Shown here piece by piece: positions 32,145-39,795 of a stretch of 64,000 bases of DNA (position 1 is the first letter of the stretch; each line of letters opens with the position of its first letter). The notes under the pieces are model-generated. The model was not told the DNA's origin and made no database searches. It worked only from the letters and a program-made list of their open reading frames with translations. The DNA is from CAMLQK01 sp035478775 (GTDB lineage: Bacteria; Patescibacteriota; Saccharimonadia; Saccharimonadales; UBA4665). Location: positions 46,143-110,142 of the forward strand of contig DATIJG010000012.1 of assembly GCA_035478775.1 (NCBI GenBank), read 5' to 3'. The translations under genes were made by a program, and so were the position numbers.

Positions 32145-33251
32145 ATGCAAAAGCACACAAATGTGTTGAGACGTTGTTTATTTGGTTTAACTGCTATTTT
32201 GCTTACCGCTGCAGCAGTAATGCCAGCAATTAACCACAAGGCTATGGCTGCCCAGCTCACTAGCCGCAGTGTACAGCTCAGTAATTCTAACAATGGTGCT
32301 ACGGGTGTAACCTACCTTATTTCGTTCACGACGGCTACTGCTGCCGTCTTAAAAAGTTTTGTGGTTGACTTTTGTGACAACGACCCAATTATTGGCGATA
32401 GTACTTGTACTGCGCCGACCGGTTTTAGTGTAGGTACACCAACTGCAACCCAATCAGGCTTGCCAGCAGGTACCTGGACGGCTGCTTCAGCCAACTCTGG
32501 CCGCACGCTAACCATGACAAATGCCGCTAACTCGACGAGCACTCCAGCAAGCACGGCTGTAACATTTACCCTGACTACCGCCACCAACCCTACCACCGAC
32601 AACCACAGCTTTTACGCCCGCATCCTAGATTATGTAAACGCTACTGGTGCCAATAGCGCAGCCACCTACGCCCCTGGCGCCGAAGGCAATTATACTGACG
32701 GCGGCGGTGTAGCTATGAGCACAGGTAAGGTCATTAATATTACCGCCCGAGTAATGGAAAGTCTTGCGTTTTGTGTGTACGGCACCACGTGTGGCGATGA
32801 CCCTAGCATGACCATTGGCCACGGCACCAACAACATTTTGGACTCCACGGCTGTAGATACCAAAACTGCTAATTTCAGCATTTCTACCAATGCTCAGAGT
32901 GGTGCTACCGTTCGCTTAAAAGGCGACACCTTAAAGGCTGGCACGAATTCAATTCCCGCCGCTGGCGCAACGGCCATAACGTTCGCGCCTGGTACCGCTG
33001 ATTTTGGGATGCGTATTTCGACAGCTGGTACAAACATTACTGCCACTGCACCTTATAACGGCGGTAGCGGGTCACAATACGCATACAACACTACCAACAC
33101 TTTAAGCACCTACGGCGATAACATCGCTACGCTTTCCGGCCCGGTAAATAGTTCAGTGACGACCATGACATTTGCGGCCACTGCGGCAAATACCACCCCA
33201 GCCGGCATTTACACTACGACTTCACAACTTATTGCCACTGGACAATTCTAA
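32145..33251 (+). CDS. Secreted WxL-like surface protein, 368 aa (tandem paralogue A)
   Basis: Signal peptide of about 36 residues, ending KAMAAQL, then a Thr/Ala/Asn-rich all-beta protein. It has TYLISFTTATAAVLKSFVVDF, a CDNDPIIGDSTC cysteine pair, a MESLAFCVYGTTCGDDPSMTIG segment with two Cys, and a C-terminal YGDNIATLSGPVNSS then AGIYTTTSQLIATGQF. ATG 32145 with GGAG 9 nt upstream replaces a frame extension to 32058. It is very similar to the next gene at protein and DNA level. It belongs to the WxL-like cluster; the ligand is unknown. Confidence 0.65.
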   Translation: MQKHTNVLRRCLFGLTAILLTAAAVMPAINHKAMAAQLTSRSVQLSNSNNGATGVTYLISFTTATAAVLKSFVVDFCDNDPIIGDSTCTAPTGFSVGTPTATQSGLPAGTWTAASANSGRTLTMTNAANSTSTPASTAVTFTLTTATNPTTDNHSFYARILDYVNATGANSAATYAPGAEGNYTDGGGVAMSTGKVINITARVMESLAFCVYGTTCGDDPSMTIGHGTNNILDSTAVDTKTANFSISTNAQSGATVRLKGDTLKAGTNSIPAAGATAITFAPGTADFGMRISTAGTNITATAPYNGGSGSQYAYNTTNTLSTYGDNIATLSGPVNSSVTTMTFAATAANTTPAGIYTTTSQLIATGQF

Positions 33252-33317
33252 TAGCACCGTCCAGATCTTAAAACTGCAACCAACACGTGGCTGTGCATAA
33301 CTTGCTTGCCCAGTAAA

Positions 33318-33333
33318 ACATAAGCGTGATACT
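33318..33333 (+). promoter_or_regulatory. Shared promoter motif ACATAAGC..GATACT (copy 2)
   Basis: ACATAAG at 33318-33324 and GATACT at 33328-33333, with a possible -35 TTGCCC 16 nt upstream. It lies 53 nt before the start of the second tandem paralogue. Confidence 0.5.
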
Positions 33334-33386
33334 ATGCTCTTATAAATCATTGTAACGTAGAACCAAAAGTTGTAGGAGTTCTAGAA

Positions 33387-34493
33387 GTGATGAGAAAGCA
33401 CGGTTCCAGACTTCGGATAGTTGCATATGTGGTAATGATCGTACTGTTACCGTTAGTTGCCGTTGTTTCTGGATTAAACCGCCAGGCATATGCTGCCCAG
33501 CTCACCAGCCGCAGCATCCAAATGAGCAGCTCCAATAATGGTGCTACGGGTGTAACTTACCTCATCTCTTTCACGACGGCAACTACAGCGACACTTAAGA
33601 GTTTGGTTGTTGACTTCTGTGACAACGACCCAATTATTGGCGATAGTACCTGCACTATACCCGGTGGTTTTACTGTCGGCACGCCAACCGCTACACAATC
33701 AGGTTTGCCTGGTACCTGGACGGCTGCTTCAGCCAACTCTGGCCGCACGCTAACCCTCACCAACGCAACTAATAGCACCTCTGTGAGCTCGGGCACGCCG
33801 GTTGCTATTACACTTACAACCGCTACTAACCCAACTTCAGACAACCACAGCTTTTACGCCCGCATCCTAGATTATGTAAATAGTAGCGGGGCCGACAGCG
33901 CAGCCACCTATGCCCCTGGCGCCGAAGGCAATTATACTGACGGCGGCGGTGTAGCTATGAGCACTGGTAAAATTATCAACATCACGGCGCGTGTCATGGA
34001 AAGCTTATCATTTTGTGTATACAACTCTTCTTGTGGCGATGACCCTAGCATGACCATTGGCCACGGCACCAACAACATTTTGGACTCTACGGCTGTAGAT
34101 ACTAAGACCGCAAACTTCAGCCTTTCCACCAATGCCCAAAGTGGTGCCACAATCCGCTTAAAAGGCGATACCCTTAAAAGCGGTACTAACAGCATTGCGG
34201 CGGCTGGCGCAAGCCCAATAACTATGGCGGCTGGCACGGCAAACTTCGGCATGCGTATCTCAGCAGCAGGTACAAACATTACCGCCACTTCTCCGTATAA
34301 TGGCGGTAGCGGTTCCCAATACGGGTTTAATACGGCAAATACCACCAGCACCTACGGCGATAACATCGCTACACTTTCCGGCCCGGTAAATAGTTCAGCA
34401 TCTACTATGACATTTGCGGCAACAGCAGCCAACACGACACCTGCAGGTATTTACACGGCTGCCGAACAACTTATCGCCACCGGCCAATTTTAG
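33387..34493 (+). CDS. Secreted WxL-like surface protein, 368 aa (tandem paralogue B)
   Basis: Near copy of the preceding gene. Signal peptide to about residue 37 (QAYAAQL), then the same beta domains: FCDNDPIIGDSTC, MESLSFCVYNSSCGDDPSMTIG, STNAQSGATIRLKGDTLKSGTN, YGDNIATLSGPVNSS, and the C-terminus AGIYTAAEQLIATGQF. GTG 33387 and ATG 33390 are adjacent; GGAG is 8 and 11 nt away respectively, so either may be used. Long identical DNA blocks shared with paralogue A point to recent duplication or gene conversion. Confidence 0.65.
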   Translation: MMRKHGSRLRIVAYVVMIVLLPLVAVVSGLNRQAYAAQLTSRSIQMSSSNNGATGVTYLISFTTATTATLKSLVVDFCDNDPIIGDSTCTIPGGFTVGTPTATQSGLPGTWTAASANSGRTLTLTNATNSTSVSSGTPVAITLTTATNPTSDNHSFYARILDYVNSSGADSAATYAPGAEGNYTDGGGVAMSTGKIINITARVMESLSFCVYNSSCGDDPSMTIGHGTNNILDSTAVDTKTANFSLSTNAQSGATIRLKGDTLKSGTNSIAAAGASPITMAAGTANFGMRISAAGTNITATSPYNGGSGSQYGFNTANTTSTYGDNIATLSGPVNSSASTMTFAATAANTTPAGIYTAAEQLIATGQF

Positions 34494-34517
34494 GTAAAAA
34501 GTAAGAGCAATCCATGT

Positions 34518-34533
34518 ACATAAGCGCTATACT
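34518..34533 (+). promoter_or_regulatory. Shared promoter motif ACATAAGC..TATACT (copy 3)
   Basis: ACATAAG at 34518-34524 and -10 TATACT at 34528-34533. Here the -10 ends 8 nt before ATG 34542, giving a leaderless transcript, unlike copies 1 and 2. Confidence 0.55.
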
Positions 34534-34541
34534 ATAATTAT

Positions 34542-35585
34542 ATGCGTATGCGCCGTTATAGGGTAGTGGGTATTGTGATTGCGCTCATTTTTGTGCTTGC
34601 GCCGTTGCGCGCCATGCCAGTACGGGCCGCGCAAATTACGTCGCGTAGTTTGACGCTTAGTTCTAACGTGCCAGGGGCGCACGGCGCTACCTATAAAGTG
34701 GACTTTACGATTCCGACTGCCGGCCCCATGGATTCAGTGGTAATCCAATTTTGCGGTAATTCGGCGCTGGTAGAGGATACTTGTATAGCGCCCTCTGGTC
34801 TTAACGCGCTTAGCGCAACACTTTCGGCAGAAACTGGTTTAAATGGTTTTATTAAGGATGCAAGCTCAAACGTAAATACGCTTATGTTGTCGCATGCGCC
34901 GGGTAATACGCAACCAGCTGGGCCGGTGAGTGTGACATTTAGCTCGATTACTAACCCGACCGACGCTGATACATACTACGCTAAAATTTTCACTTATCCA
35001 ACGACCGATGGTAGCGGATCGTACACCGATTTTGGCGCGCTGGCGTTTTCAATAAACAACGGTTTTGATGTGAGCGCCGAAGTACCGCCATTCTTAACAT
35101 TCTGCCAAGGCATTACTGTTGATAATTTCGATTGCTCATCGGTGGCTGGCGACCAAATTAACCTGGGCCAGTTAAGCTCGGCAACACCAAGCATGGGCAC
35201 ATCGCAAATTGTAATTGCTACGAACGCGGCAAGCGGCTACGTTGTGCAAGTAAGTGGTATAACTATGACCTCTGGTAACAACGTTATCCCAGCTATGCAA
35301 GATACGTTGTCACATACTGGCACCAGTCAGTTCGGCATAAATTTAGTTGCCAATACTAACCCGGTTGTCGGCCAAGACCCAATTGGACCCGGTACGGGTA
35401 CGCCCACGAGGCAATATGGTACGACAAATCGTTTCAGGTTTGTAAATAACGAACCAGTCGCCTCGGCAACGCAAGTACAAGACTACAAGAAATACACAAT
35501 TAGCTATCTTGTAAATGTCGATAAAAGCCAAGTGCCGGGTGTGTATTCCACAACACTTACCTATATTTGCACCGCTAACTTCTAG
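34542..35585 (+). CDS. Secreted WxL-like surface protein, 347 aa
   Basis: Signal peptide with basic MRMRRYR and cleavage near residue 29 (VRAAQIT). The first half follows the paralogues at 32145/33387 (AAQITSRSLTLSSNVPGAHGATYKVDF, STYYAKIF-like strands). The last roughly 110 residues follow the protein at 31302 (QFGINLVANTNP, YTISYLVNVD). The ending QVPGVYSTTLTYICTANF is the closest in the cluster to the WxL-domain ending (G-x-Y-x-x-x-L-T-W). The segment ASGYVVQVSGITMTSGNN matches the usual G-W-x-L-x-A block with Tyr in place of Trp. It links the two subfamilies. Confidence 0.65.
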   Translation: MRMRRYRVVGIVIALIFVLAPLRAMPVRAAQITSRSLTLSSNVPGAHGATYKVDFTIPTAGPMDSVVIQFCGNSALVEDTCIAPSGLNALSATLSAETGLNGFIKDASSNVNTLMLSHAPGNTQPAGPVSVTFSSITNPTDADTYYAKIFTYPTTDGSGSYTDFGALAFSINNGFDVSAEVPPFLTFCQGITVDNFDCSSVAGDQINLGQLSSATPSMGTSQIVIATNAASGYVVQVSGITMTSGNNVIPAMQDTLSHTGTSQFGINLVANTNPVVGQDPIGPGTGTPTRQYGTTNRFRFVNNEPVASATQVQDYKKYTISYLVNVDKSQVPGVYSTTLTYICTANF

Positions 35586-35641
35586 CGGGAAAGTATGGTA
35601 GTATTAAGCGTAAGCAGTTTTATTAAAAATGGGAGATTTAC

Positions 35642-36643
35642 ATGATACGACGTAAGGTTGCGTCACTGGGCCTACTTTTTGTCGCTGTTGCGATATGTCT
35701 AGGTGGCGTAGGGCGTGTTTTTGCAGCTACAACAACTTCAACAACACAAGGTAGTGGTAACGCACTTAAAGTGTCGCCGGTGCGCAGCGACGCCGAAGTA
35801 AACCCGGGCACCAGCAAAGTGTTTGATGTGTACGTGCAAAATCTCAGTGGTAATACTGCTAATTTGCAGGCAATCGTCAACGACTTTGTAGCCAATAAAG
35901 ATGAATCAGGCACGCCGAGCATTATTTTAAATAGCAATCAAGCGGCACCTACGCACAGCTTAAAGCAATTCGTTACGCCAATTCCTAACTTTACACTCCA
36001 GCCCAACGAGCAAAAAGATGTTAAAGTAACGGTAACGGTGCCTAAAAACGTAGCACCAGGCGGCTACTATGGTGCGGTTCGGTTTGCCCCGGCGGCAGCG
36101 AGCGCCGACCAAAGTGTGACACTTTCTGGAAGTGTGGGGTCATTGGTTTTAATCAAGGTACCAGGCAACATTAAAGAAAGTGTAAATATTGCAAGCTTTG
36201 ACGTACGCAAAGGCGACAGCGTCAAAACATTTTTCACAAGTGGTAAAGACTTGCAAGCGGTCGTACGTTTTCAAAACAACGGCGATGTACAAGAAGAGCC
36301 GTTCGGCAAGGTGCTTGTTAAAAAAGGCGGCCAAACTTTAGCTACCTATGAGATTAACAATACTTCGCCACGGGGAAATGTTTTGCCCAGTAGTATCCGT
36401 CGCTTTAGCATGAACCTCAGTAAGGTTGGCTCATTCGGCAAGTATACTATCGTTGGTAATTTCGGATATGGCACAAACGGGCAGCTGCTTACGGCATCTA
36501 AAACCATCTATGTGGTACCGATAAGTGTATTTGTTATAGTGGGCATCGCAATCGTCGCCTTGCTGCTTATCATTTTTGTCGTACCTCGTATGGTGAAGGG
36601 CTATAACCGTCGGGTTGTCCGCAAAGCTACGAGTAAAAAGTAA
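35642..36643 (+). CDS. WxL-interacting-protein-like (DUF916-type) membrane-anchored surface protein, 333 aa
   Basis: Signal peptide (about 1-28), then an Ig-like domain of the DUF916 type: LKVSPVRSDAEVNPGTSKVFDVYVQNLS, a later LQPNEQKDVKVTVTVP, and the marker PGGYYGAVRF near residue 135. A second beta domain (about 185-285) is followed by a single C-terminal membrane helix (about 294-316) and a basic tail. In Firmicutes, WxLIP proteins of this layout hold WxL proteins at the peptidoglycan, and here the gene directly follows four WxL-like genes. GGGAG lies 8 nt before the ATG. The anchor role is inferred. Confidence 0.7.
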   Translation: MIRRKVASLGLLFVAVAICLGGVGRVFAATTTSTTQGSGNALKVSPVRSDAEVNPGTSKVFDVYVQNLSGNTANLQAIVNDFVANKDESGTPSIILNSNQAAPTHSLKQFVTPIPNFTLQPNEQKDVKVTVTVPKNVAPGGYYGAVRFAPAAASADQSVTLSGSVGSLVLIKVPGNIKESVNIASFDVRKGDSVKTFFTSGKDLQAVVRFQNNGDVQEEPFGKVLVKKGGQTLATYEINNTSPRGNVLPSSIRRFSMNLSKVGSFGKYTIVGNFGYGTNGQLLTASKTIYVVPISVFVIVGIAIVALLLIIFVVPRMVKGYNRRVVRKATSKK

Positions 36644-36655
36644 GTCCAATATACT

Positions 36656-36684
36656 ATATGGCGAGCGTAAAGTTCTCGCCATAT
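36656..36684 (+). terminator. Strong hairpin without a long T tract
   Basis: Perfect 10-nt arms ATATGGCGAG (36656-36665) and CTCGCCATAT (36675-36684). Only two T follow, so it may be a weak terminator, a processing site or mRNA stabiliser between the anchor and PKD genes. Confidence 0.5.
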
Positions 36685-36722
36685 TGCTTATGCATTGGTA
36701 GCGGGGTAAAGTAAAAGCAAGC

Positions 36723-37625
36723 ATGAACGGTTTTGCAGAGACACTAAAAAAGGCAACGGCGTGTATTGGTTTGTTACTTTTGTGTACCTTGGCGCCGTTG
36801 CGATATGCACATGCCGCCGCGCCTCCAGCAAATAACCCACAATCGGGTTCGGTGGGCGTGACTGGTGTCTTGCCAAGCGCGCCTCCTACAAAGGGCGCTA
36901 CTATTGCGGTGCCAACTAACGGCCAAACGTTTACTAGTATACCTATTACCGTTTCGGGTTTGTGCCCCGATGGTTTACTTGTGAAAGTGTTCGACAATAA
37001 CGTTTTTATGGGTTCGGTAATGTGCTCTGGCGGTAGCTACAGTATAAAAATTGATCTGTTTAGCGGCCAGAATGACCTTGTAGCGCGGGTGTACGATTCA
37101 CTTGACCAGGCCGGGCCAGATTCTAATGTCGTAGTCGTTACTTTTAACGACTCGCAGTTCAATACCAGCGGTTCGTCACTTTTAACGCTTACTAGTGACT
37201 ACGCCCGGCGCGGCGCGAACCCAGGTGCGTCACTAGTGTGGCCGATTATTTTAAGTGGCGGCACCGGCCCGTATGCGATTAGTACGGATTGGGGCGATAA
37301 CAAACCCGCAGACCTCTTAAGCGTGCAGTTCCCAGGCGTAATAAACTTGCAACACGTATACGACACGGCCGGTGTGTACAACGTTATCATCAAGGCTACT
37401 GATAAGAATGGCCTTACCGCGTATTTGCAAGTAGTGGCAGTCGCCAACGGGGCGATTACCTCGAGTGCGGCAAGCAACAAAAACAACACTCAAGTTATCA
37501 CTAAAACGAACGTTTTATGGCTGCCAGCCGCAATCATGCTGCCCTTTATTTTGATTTCGTTTTGGCTGGGCAAAAAGCATGAACTCCTATCGCTTCGACG
37601 ACATTTGCAACGCAGCAATTACTAA
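36723..37625 (+). CDS. PKD-domain surface protein with C-terminal anchor, 300 aa
   Basis: Signal peptide to about residue 32 (YAHAAAPP), a first beta domain (about 55-140, GATIAVPTNGQTFTSIPITVSG, VKVFDNNVFMGSVMC), then a PKD-type domain (about 150-245) with GGTGPYAISTDWGD and HVYDTAGVYNVIIKATDKNG. A C-terminal membrane helix (about 262-280) and basic tail complete it. It resembles an Ig-like stalk held in the membrane with its bulk outside. It closes the surface locus and may interact with the WxL-like proteins; that is inference. Confidence 0.7.
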   Translation: MNGFAETLKKATACIGLLLLCTLAPLRYAHAAAPPANNPQSGSVGVTGVLPSAPPTKGATIAVPTNGQTFTSIPITVSGLCPDGLLVKVFDNNVFMGSVMCSGGSYSIKIDLFSGQNDLVARVYDSLDQAGPDSNVVVVTFNDSQFNTSGSSLLTLTSDYARRGANPGASLVWPIILSGGTGPYAISTDWGDNKPADLLSVQFPGVINLQHVYDTAGVYNVIIKATDKNGLTAYLQVVAVANGAITSSAASNKNNTQVITKTNVLWLPAAIMLPFILISFWLGKKHELLSLRRHLQRSNY

Positions 37626-37646
37626 CTACTAAAAGCCAGCGTAACT

Positions 37647-37655
37647 TGCTATAAT
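37647..37655 (+). promoter_or_regulatory. Extended -10 promoter TGC-TATAAT for mnmA
   Basis: TGC followed by TATAAT (37650-37655), ending 9 nt before ATG 37665. No good -35 is seen, as expected for an extended -10. Confidence 0.55.
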
Positions 37656-37664
37656 ATATAAGAT

Positions 37665-38726
37665 ATGTCAAAGAAAGTTTTTGTTGGTATGAGTGGCGGC
37701 GTAGACAGTTCTGTAACGGCAGCGCTGCTTTTAGAGCGTGGCTACGACGTAACCGGTGTGTACATGAAAAACTGGAGCCAAGATTTGCCCGGATTTGACT
37801 GCCCCTGGAAAGAAGATTACCAGGACGCAAAACGTGTGGCTGTACAACTTGGTATTCCGTTTAAAATGTACGATTTTGAAACGCAGTACAAGCAAAAGGT
37901 CGTTGACTACATGCTTAAGGAATATAAAGCTGGCCGCACGCCGAACCCCGATATCATGTGCAACCAGGAGGTAAAATTTAAACTGTTCTTGAACACTGCA
38001 CTCGACGACGGCGCCGACATGATTGCAACGGGCCACTATGCACGCATTGCTCGAAGCCAAAGCGGCCAAGCTGAATTGCTCGCGGGCCTCGACAAAAATA
38101 AAGACCAAAGCTACTTTTTGTACCGCGTTACAAGCAATGCCCTAAGCAAGTCACTGATGCCGATTGGTGATTTTGAAAAACCGCGCATTAGGGAAATGGC
38201 TAAAAAACTTGGCCTGGCAACGGCCGAGAAAAAAGACAGCCAGGGCATTTGTTTTGTAGGCAAAGTGGGTATTAAAGAATTTTTGCAACAGTTTGTGCAA
38301 ACTGAACCGGGTGATACTTTTGACCAACACGGCCATCGTATTGGCGAACACGACGGCGCTTTGTTTTACACAATTGGCCAGCGCCACGGTCTAAATGTCG
38401 GTGGTGGTTTACCATATTATGTAGTCGGCAAAGATATGTCCAAAAATGAAGTTTACGTAACAACCGATTTGCAAGATAGCCGCTTGTGGAGCGATGAACT
38501 TAAACTCACAGATTTGCATTGGATTAATGAAGCGCCTGCGCCTGATCTGAGCCTAATGGTGCGCACCCGCTACCGGGCCGAACTCATAAAAGTTAAGAGT
38601 TTTTCAATTAAAGACAACACTATGCGCCTGATACTGGCCGAAGAAGTTCGGGCAGTTACCCCTGGCCAATCAGCGGTTATTTACAATGGCGACCGCATAT
38701 TGGGCGGCGGCATTGTAACAGCATAA
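37665..38726 (+). CDS. mnmA: tRNA-specific 2-thiouridylase MnmA, 353 aa
   Basis: PP-loop ATPase that thiolates U34 of tRNA Lys, Glu and Gln. The PP-loop SGGVDSS is at 10-16. The two catalytic cysteines are C99 in NPDIMCNQ and C196 in SQGICFVG, and GHYARI is near residue 123. The C-terminal beta domains (RYRAELIKV, PGQSAVIYNGDRILGGGIV) are complete, and the length is normal. It needs sulfur from a cysteine desulfurase such as the one at 22744. Confidence 0.95.
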   Translation: MSKKVFVGMSGGVDSSVTAALLLERGYDVTGVYMKNWSQDLPGFDCPWKEDYQDAKRVAVQLGIPFKMYDFETQYKQKVVDYMLKEYKAGRTPNPDIMCNQEVKFKLFLNTALDDGADMIATGHYARIARSQSGQAELLAGLDKNKDQSYFLYRVTSNALSKSLMPIGDFEKPRIREMAKKLGLATAEKKDSQGICFVGKVGIKEFLQQFVQTEPGDTFDQHGHRIGEHDGALFYTIGQRHGLNVGGGLPYYVVGKDMSKNEVYVTTDLQDSRLWSDELKLTDLHWINEAPAPDLSLMVRTRYRAELIKVKSFSIKDNTMRLILAEEVRAVTPGQSAVIYNGDRILGGGIVTA

Positions 38727-38784
38727 GCGCTTTACGCACACCTTATACACGTAGTATACTCAAACCATTGAAACGTGAATATAT

Positions 38785-38813
38785 AATAGCTCAAGGTTAA
38801 ACTTCGAGCTATT
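38785..38813 (+). terminator. Hairpin between mnmA and the GGDEF gene
   Basis: AATAGCTC (38785-38792) and GAGCTATT (38806-38813) pair perfectly, with AAG/CTT extending the stem. The tail ATTGT is only partly T, so termination is uncertain. It overlaps a TATAAT at 38782-38787. Confidence 0.45.
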
Positions 38814-38835
38814 ATTGTAAAGATAGACCGGTTAT

Positions 38836-39759
38836 ATGCACGAACATCCTAGTGGCTTATGCTCGCCGTTTAAGACCCCCGATACAACACCTGAAGATTG
38901 CGAATGGGGTTTGCAACGGGTTATGGCAACCTTGAGTATACGCCAGCCGGAAGGCGTCGTGAGAGCGCAGATCGATGCAATTTCTAGTGATCCAGAAGCC
39001 CGTGCATCGTACATGGAATATTTAGGTGTCCGGGCCTCTGCGGAATATGATGCATGGCAGACAGTCCACATCGACGAGATGACCGGGTTGCTCAATGAAA
39101 AAGCATGGCGCATTGACCTGGAAAAACGCATTGCAGAGTTAGAAACAGGCCAGTCGGGTGCTAGTCTGGGAGTGTTATTTTGCGACCTCGACCGCTTTAA
39201 GCATTTAAACGATACAGCTGGCCACAATATTGGCAATGTCGTTATTACTGAGGTTGCCAAAACACTCAAATCAAATATGCGGACACGCAATTCGGCACCC
39301 GACGGCATGGCGCACTGGTTGACGTCTCCCAATGCCCAAGATATACATCAAGTAAGCCACTGGGGCGGCGACGAATACGCGGTAACGCTGCGTTTTGCGG
39401 CTGCAGGTGAAGACAGTGATGCGGAAAATCACGGCCGTCGCGTTAACGTTTTAAGCCCAGAAGAGCGTCTCGAGACTGTAAAAGGGCGGCTGACTATGGC
39501 GATTGGCGCACTTGCGGCACGGCTCGAGGCAGAATATATAGAGGCCGATACGCCTGGCGTCACGTTCGGCATCAGTATTGGCGCGGCTATTTGGCAGCCC
39601 GGCCAGTCAGCTGAAGCTCTTATGAAAAAAGCTGAGGATGACATGTATGAAGTAAAAGAGCGGCGTCACGCTGAGTATCTGCAAAGTTTGCCGCCGAGTG
39701 TGCGGGAAAAAATTGTAGCTGCTTTGGGTACCTTGAACCAACATGGCTTCAGACATTAG
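38836..39759 (+). CDS. Soluble GGDEF-domain protein (diguanylate cyclase-like), 307 aa
   Basis: GGDEF landmarks are intact: DEMTGLLNEKAW near residue 80, CDLDRFKHLNDTAGHNIGN near 116, the active-site GGDEY at 177-181, and FGISIGAA near 245. An insertion of about 26 residues lies before GGDEY, and no RxxD inhibitory site is visible. The N-terminal roughly 75 residues contain no recognisable sensor and no membrane helix. It would make c-di-GMP from two GTP if active. No EAL or PilZ gene occurs in the window, so the pathway around it is unknown. Confidence 0.85.
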   Translation: MHEHPSGLCSPFKTPDTTPEDCEWGLQRVMATLSIRQPEGVVRAQIDAISSDPEARASYMEYLGVRASAEYDAWQTVHIDEMTGLLNEKAWRIDLEKRIAELETGQSGASLGVLFCDLDRFKHLNDTAGHNIGNVVITEVAKTLKSNMRTRNSAPDGMAHWLTSPNAQDIHQVSHWGGDEYAVTLRFAAAGEDSDAENHGRRVNVLSPEERLETVKGRLTMAIGALAARLEAEYIEADTPGVTFGISIGAAIWQPGQSAEALMKKAEDDMYEVKERRHAEYLQSLPPSVREKIVAALGTLNQHGFRH

Positions 39760-39788
39760 TTTACGCCCGAAATTACCTCTGTTATAAT
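39760..39788 (+). promoter_or_regulatory. alaS promoter TTTACG-17-TATAAT
   Basis: -35 at 39760-39765 and -10 at 39783-39788, ending 7 nt before ATG 39796. A leaderless start is expected. Confidence 0.75.
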
Positions 39789-39795
39789 ACACACT

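Noticed and set aside
31302..35585. Outer-membrane beta-barrel proteins because of C-terminal phenylalanine
   Set aside because: Terminal Phe is a BAM signal in diderms, but the WxL-like ending, the DUF916-like neighbour and the monoderm-like gene set fit a wall-associated surface system better.
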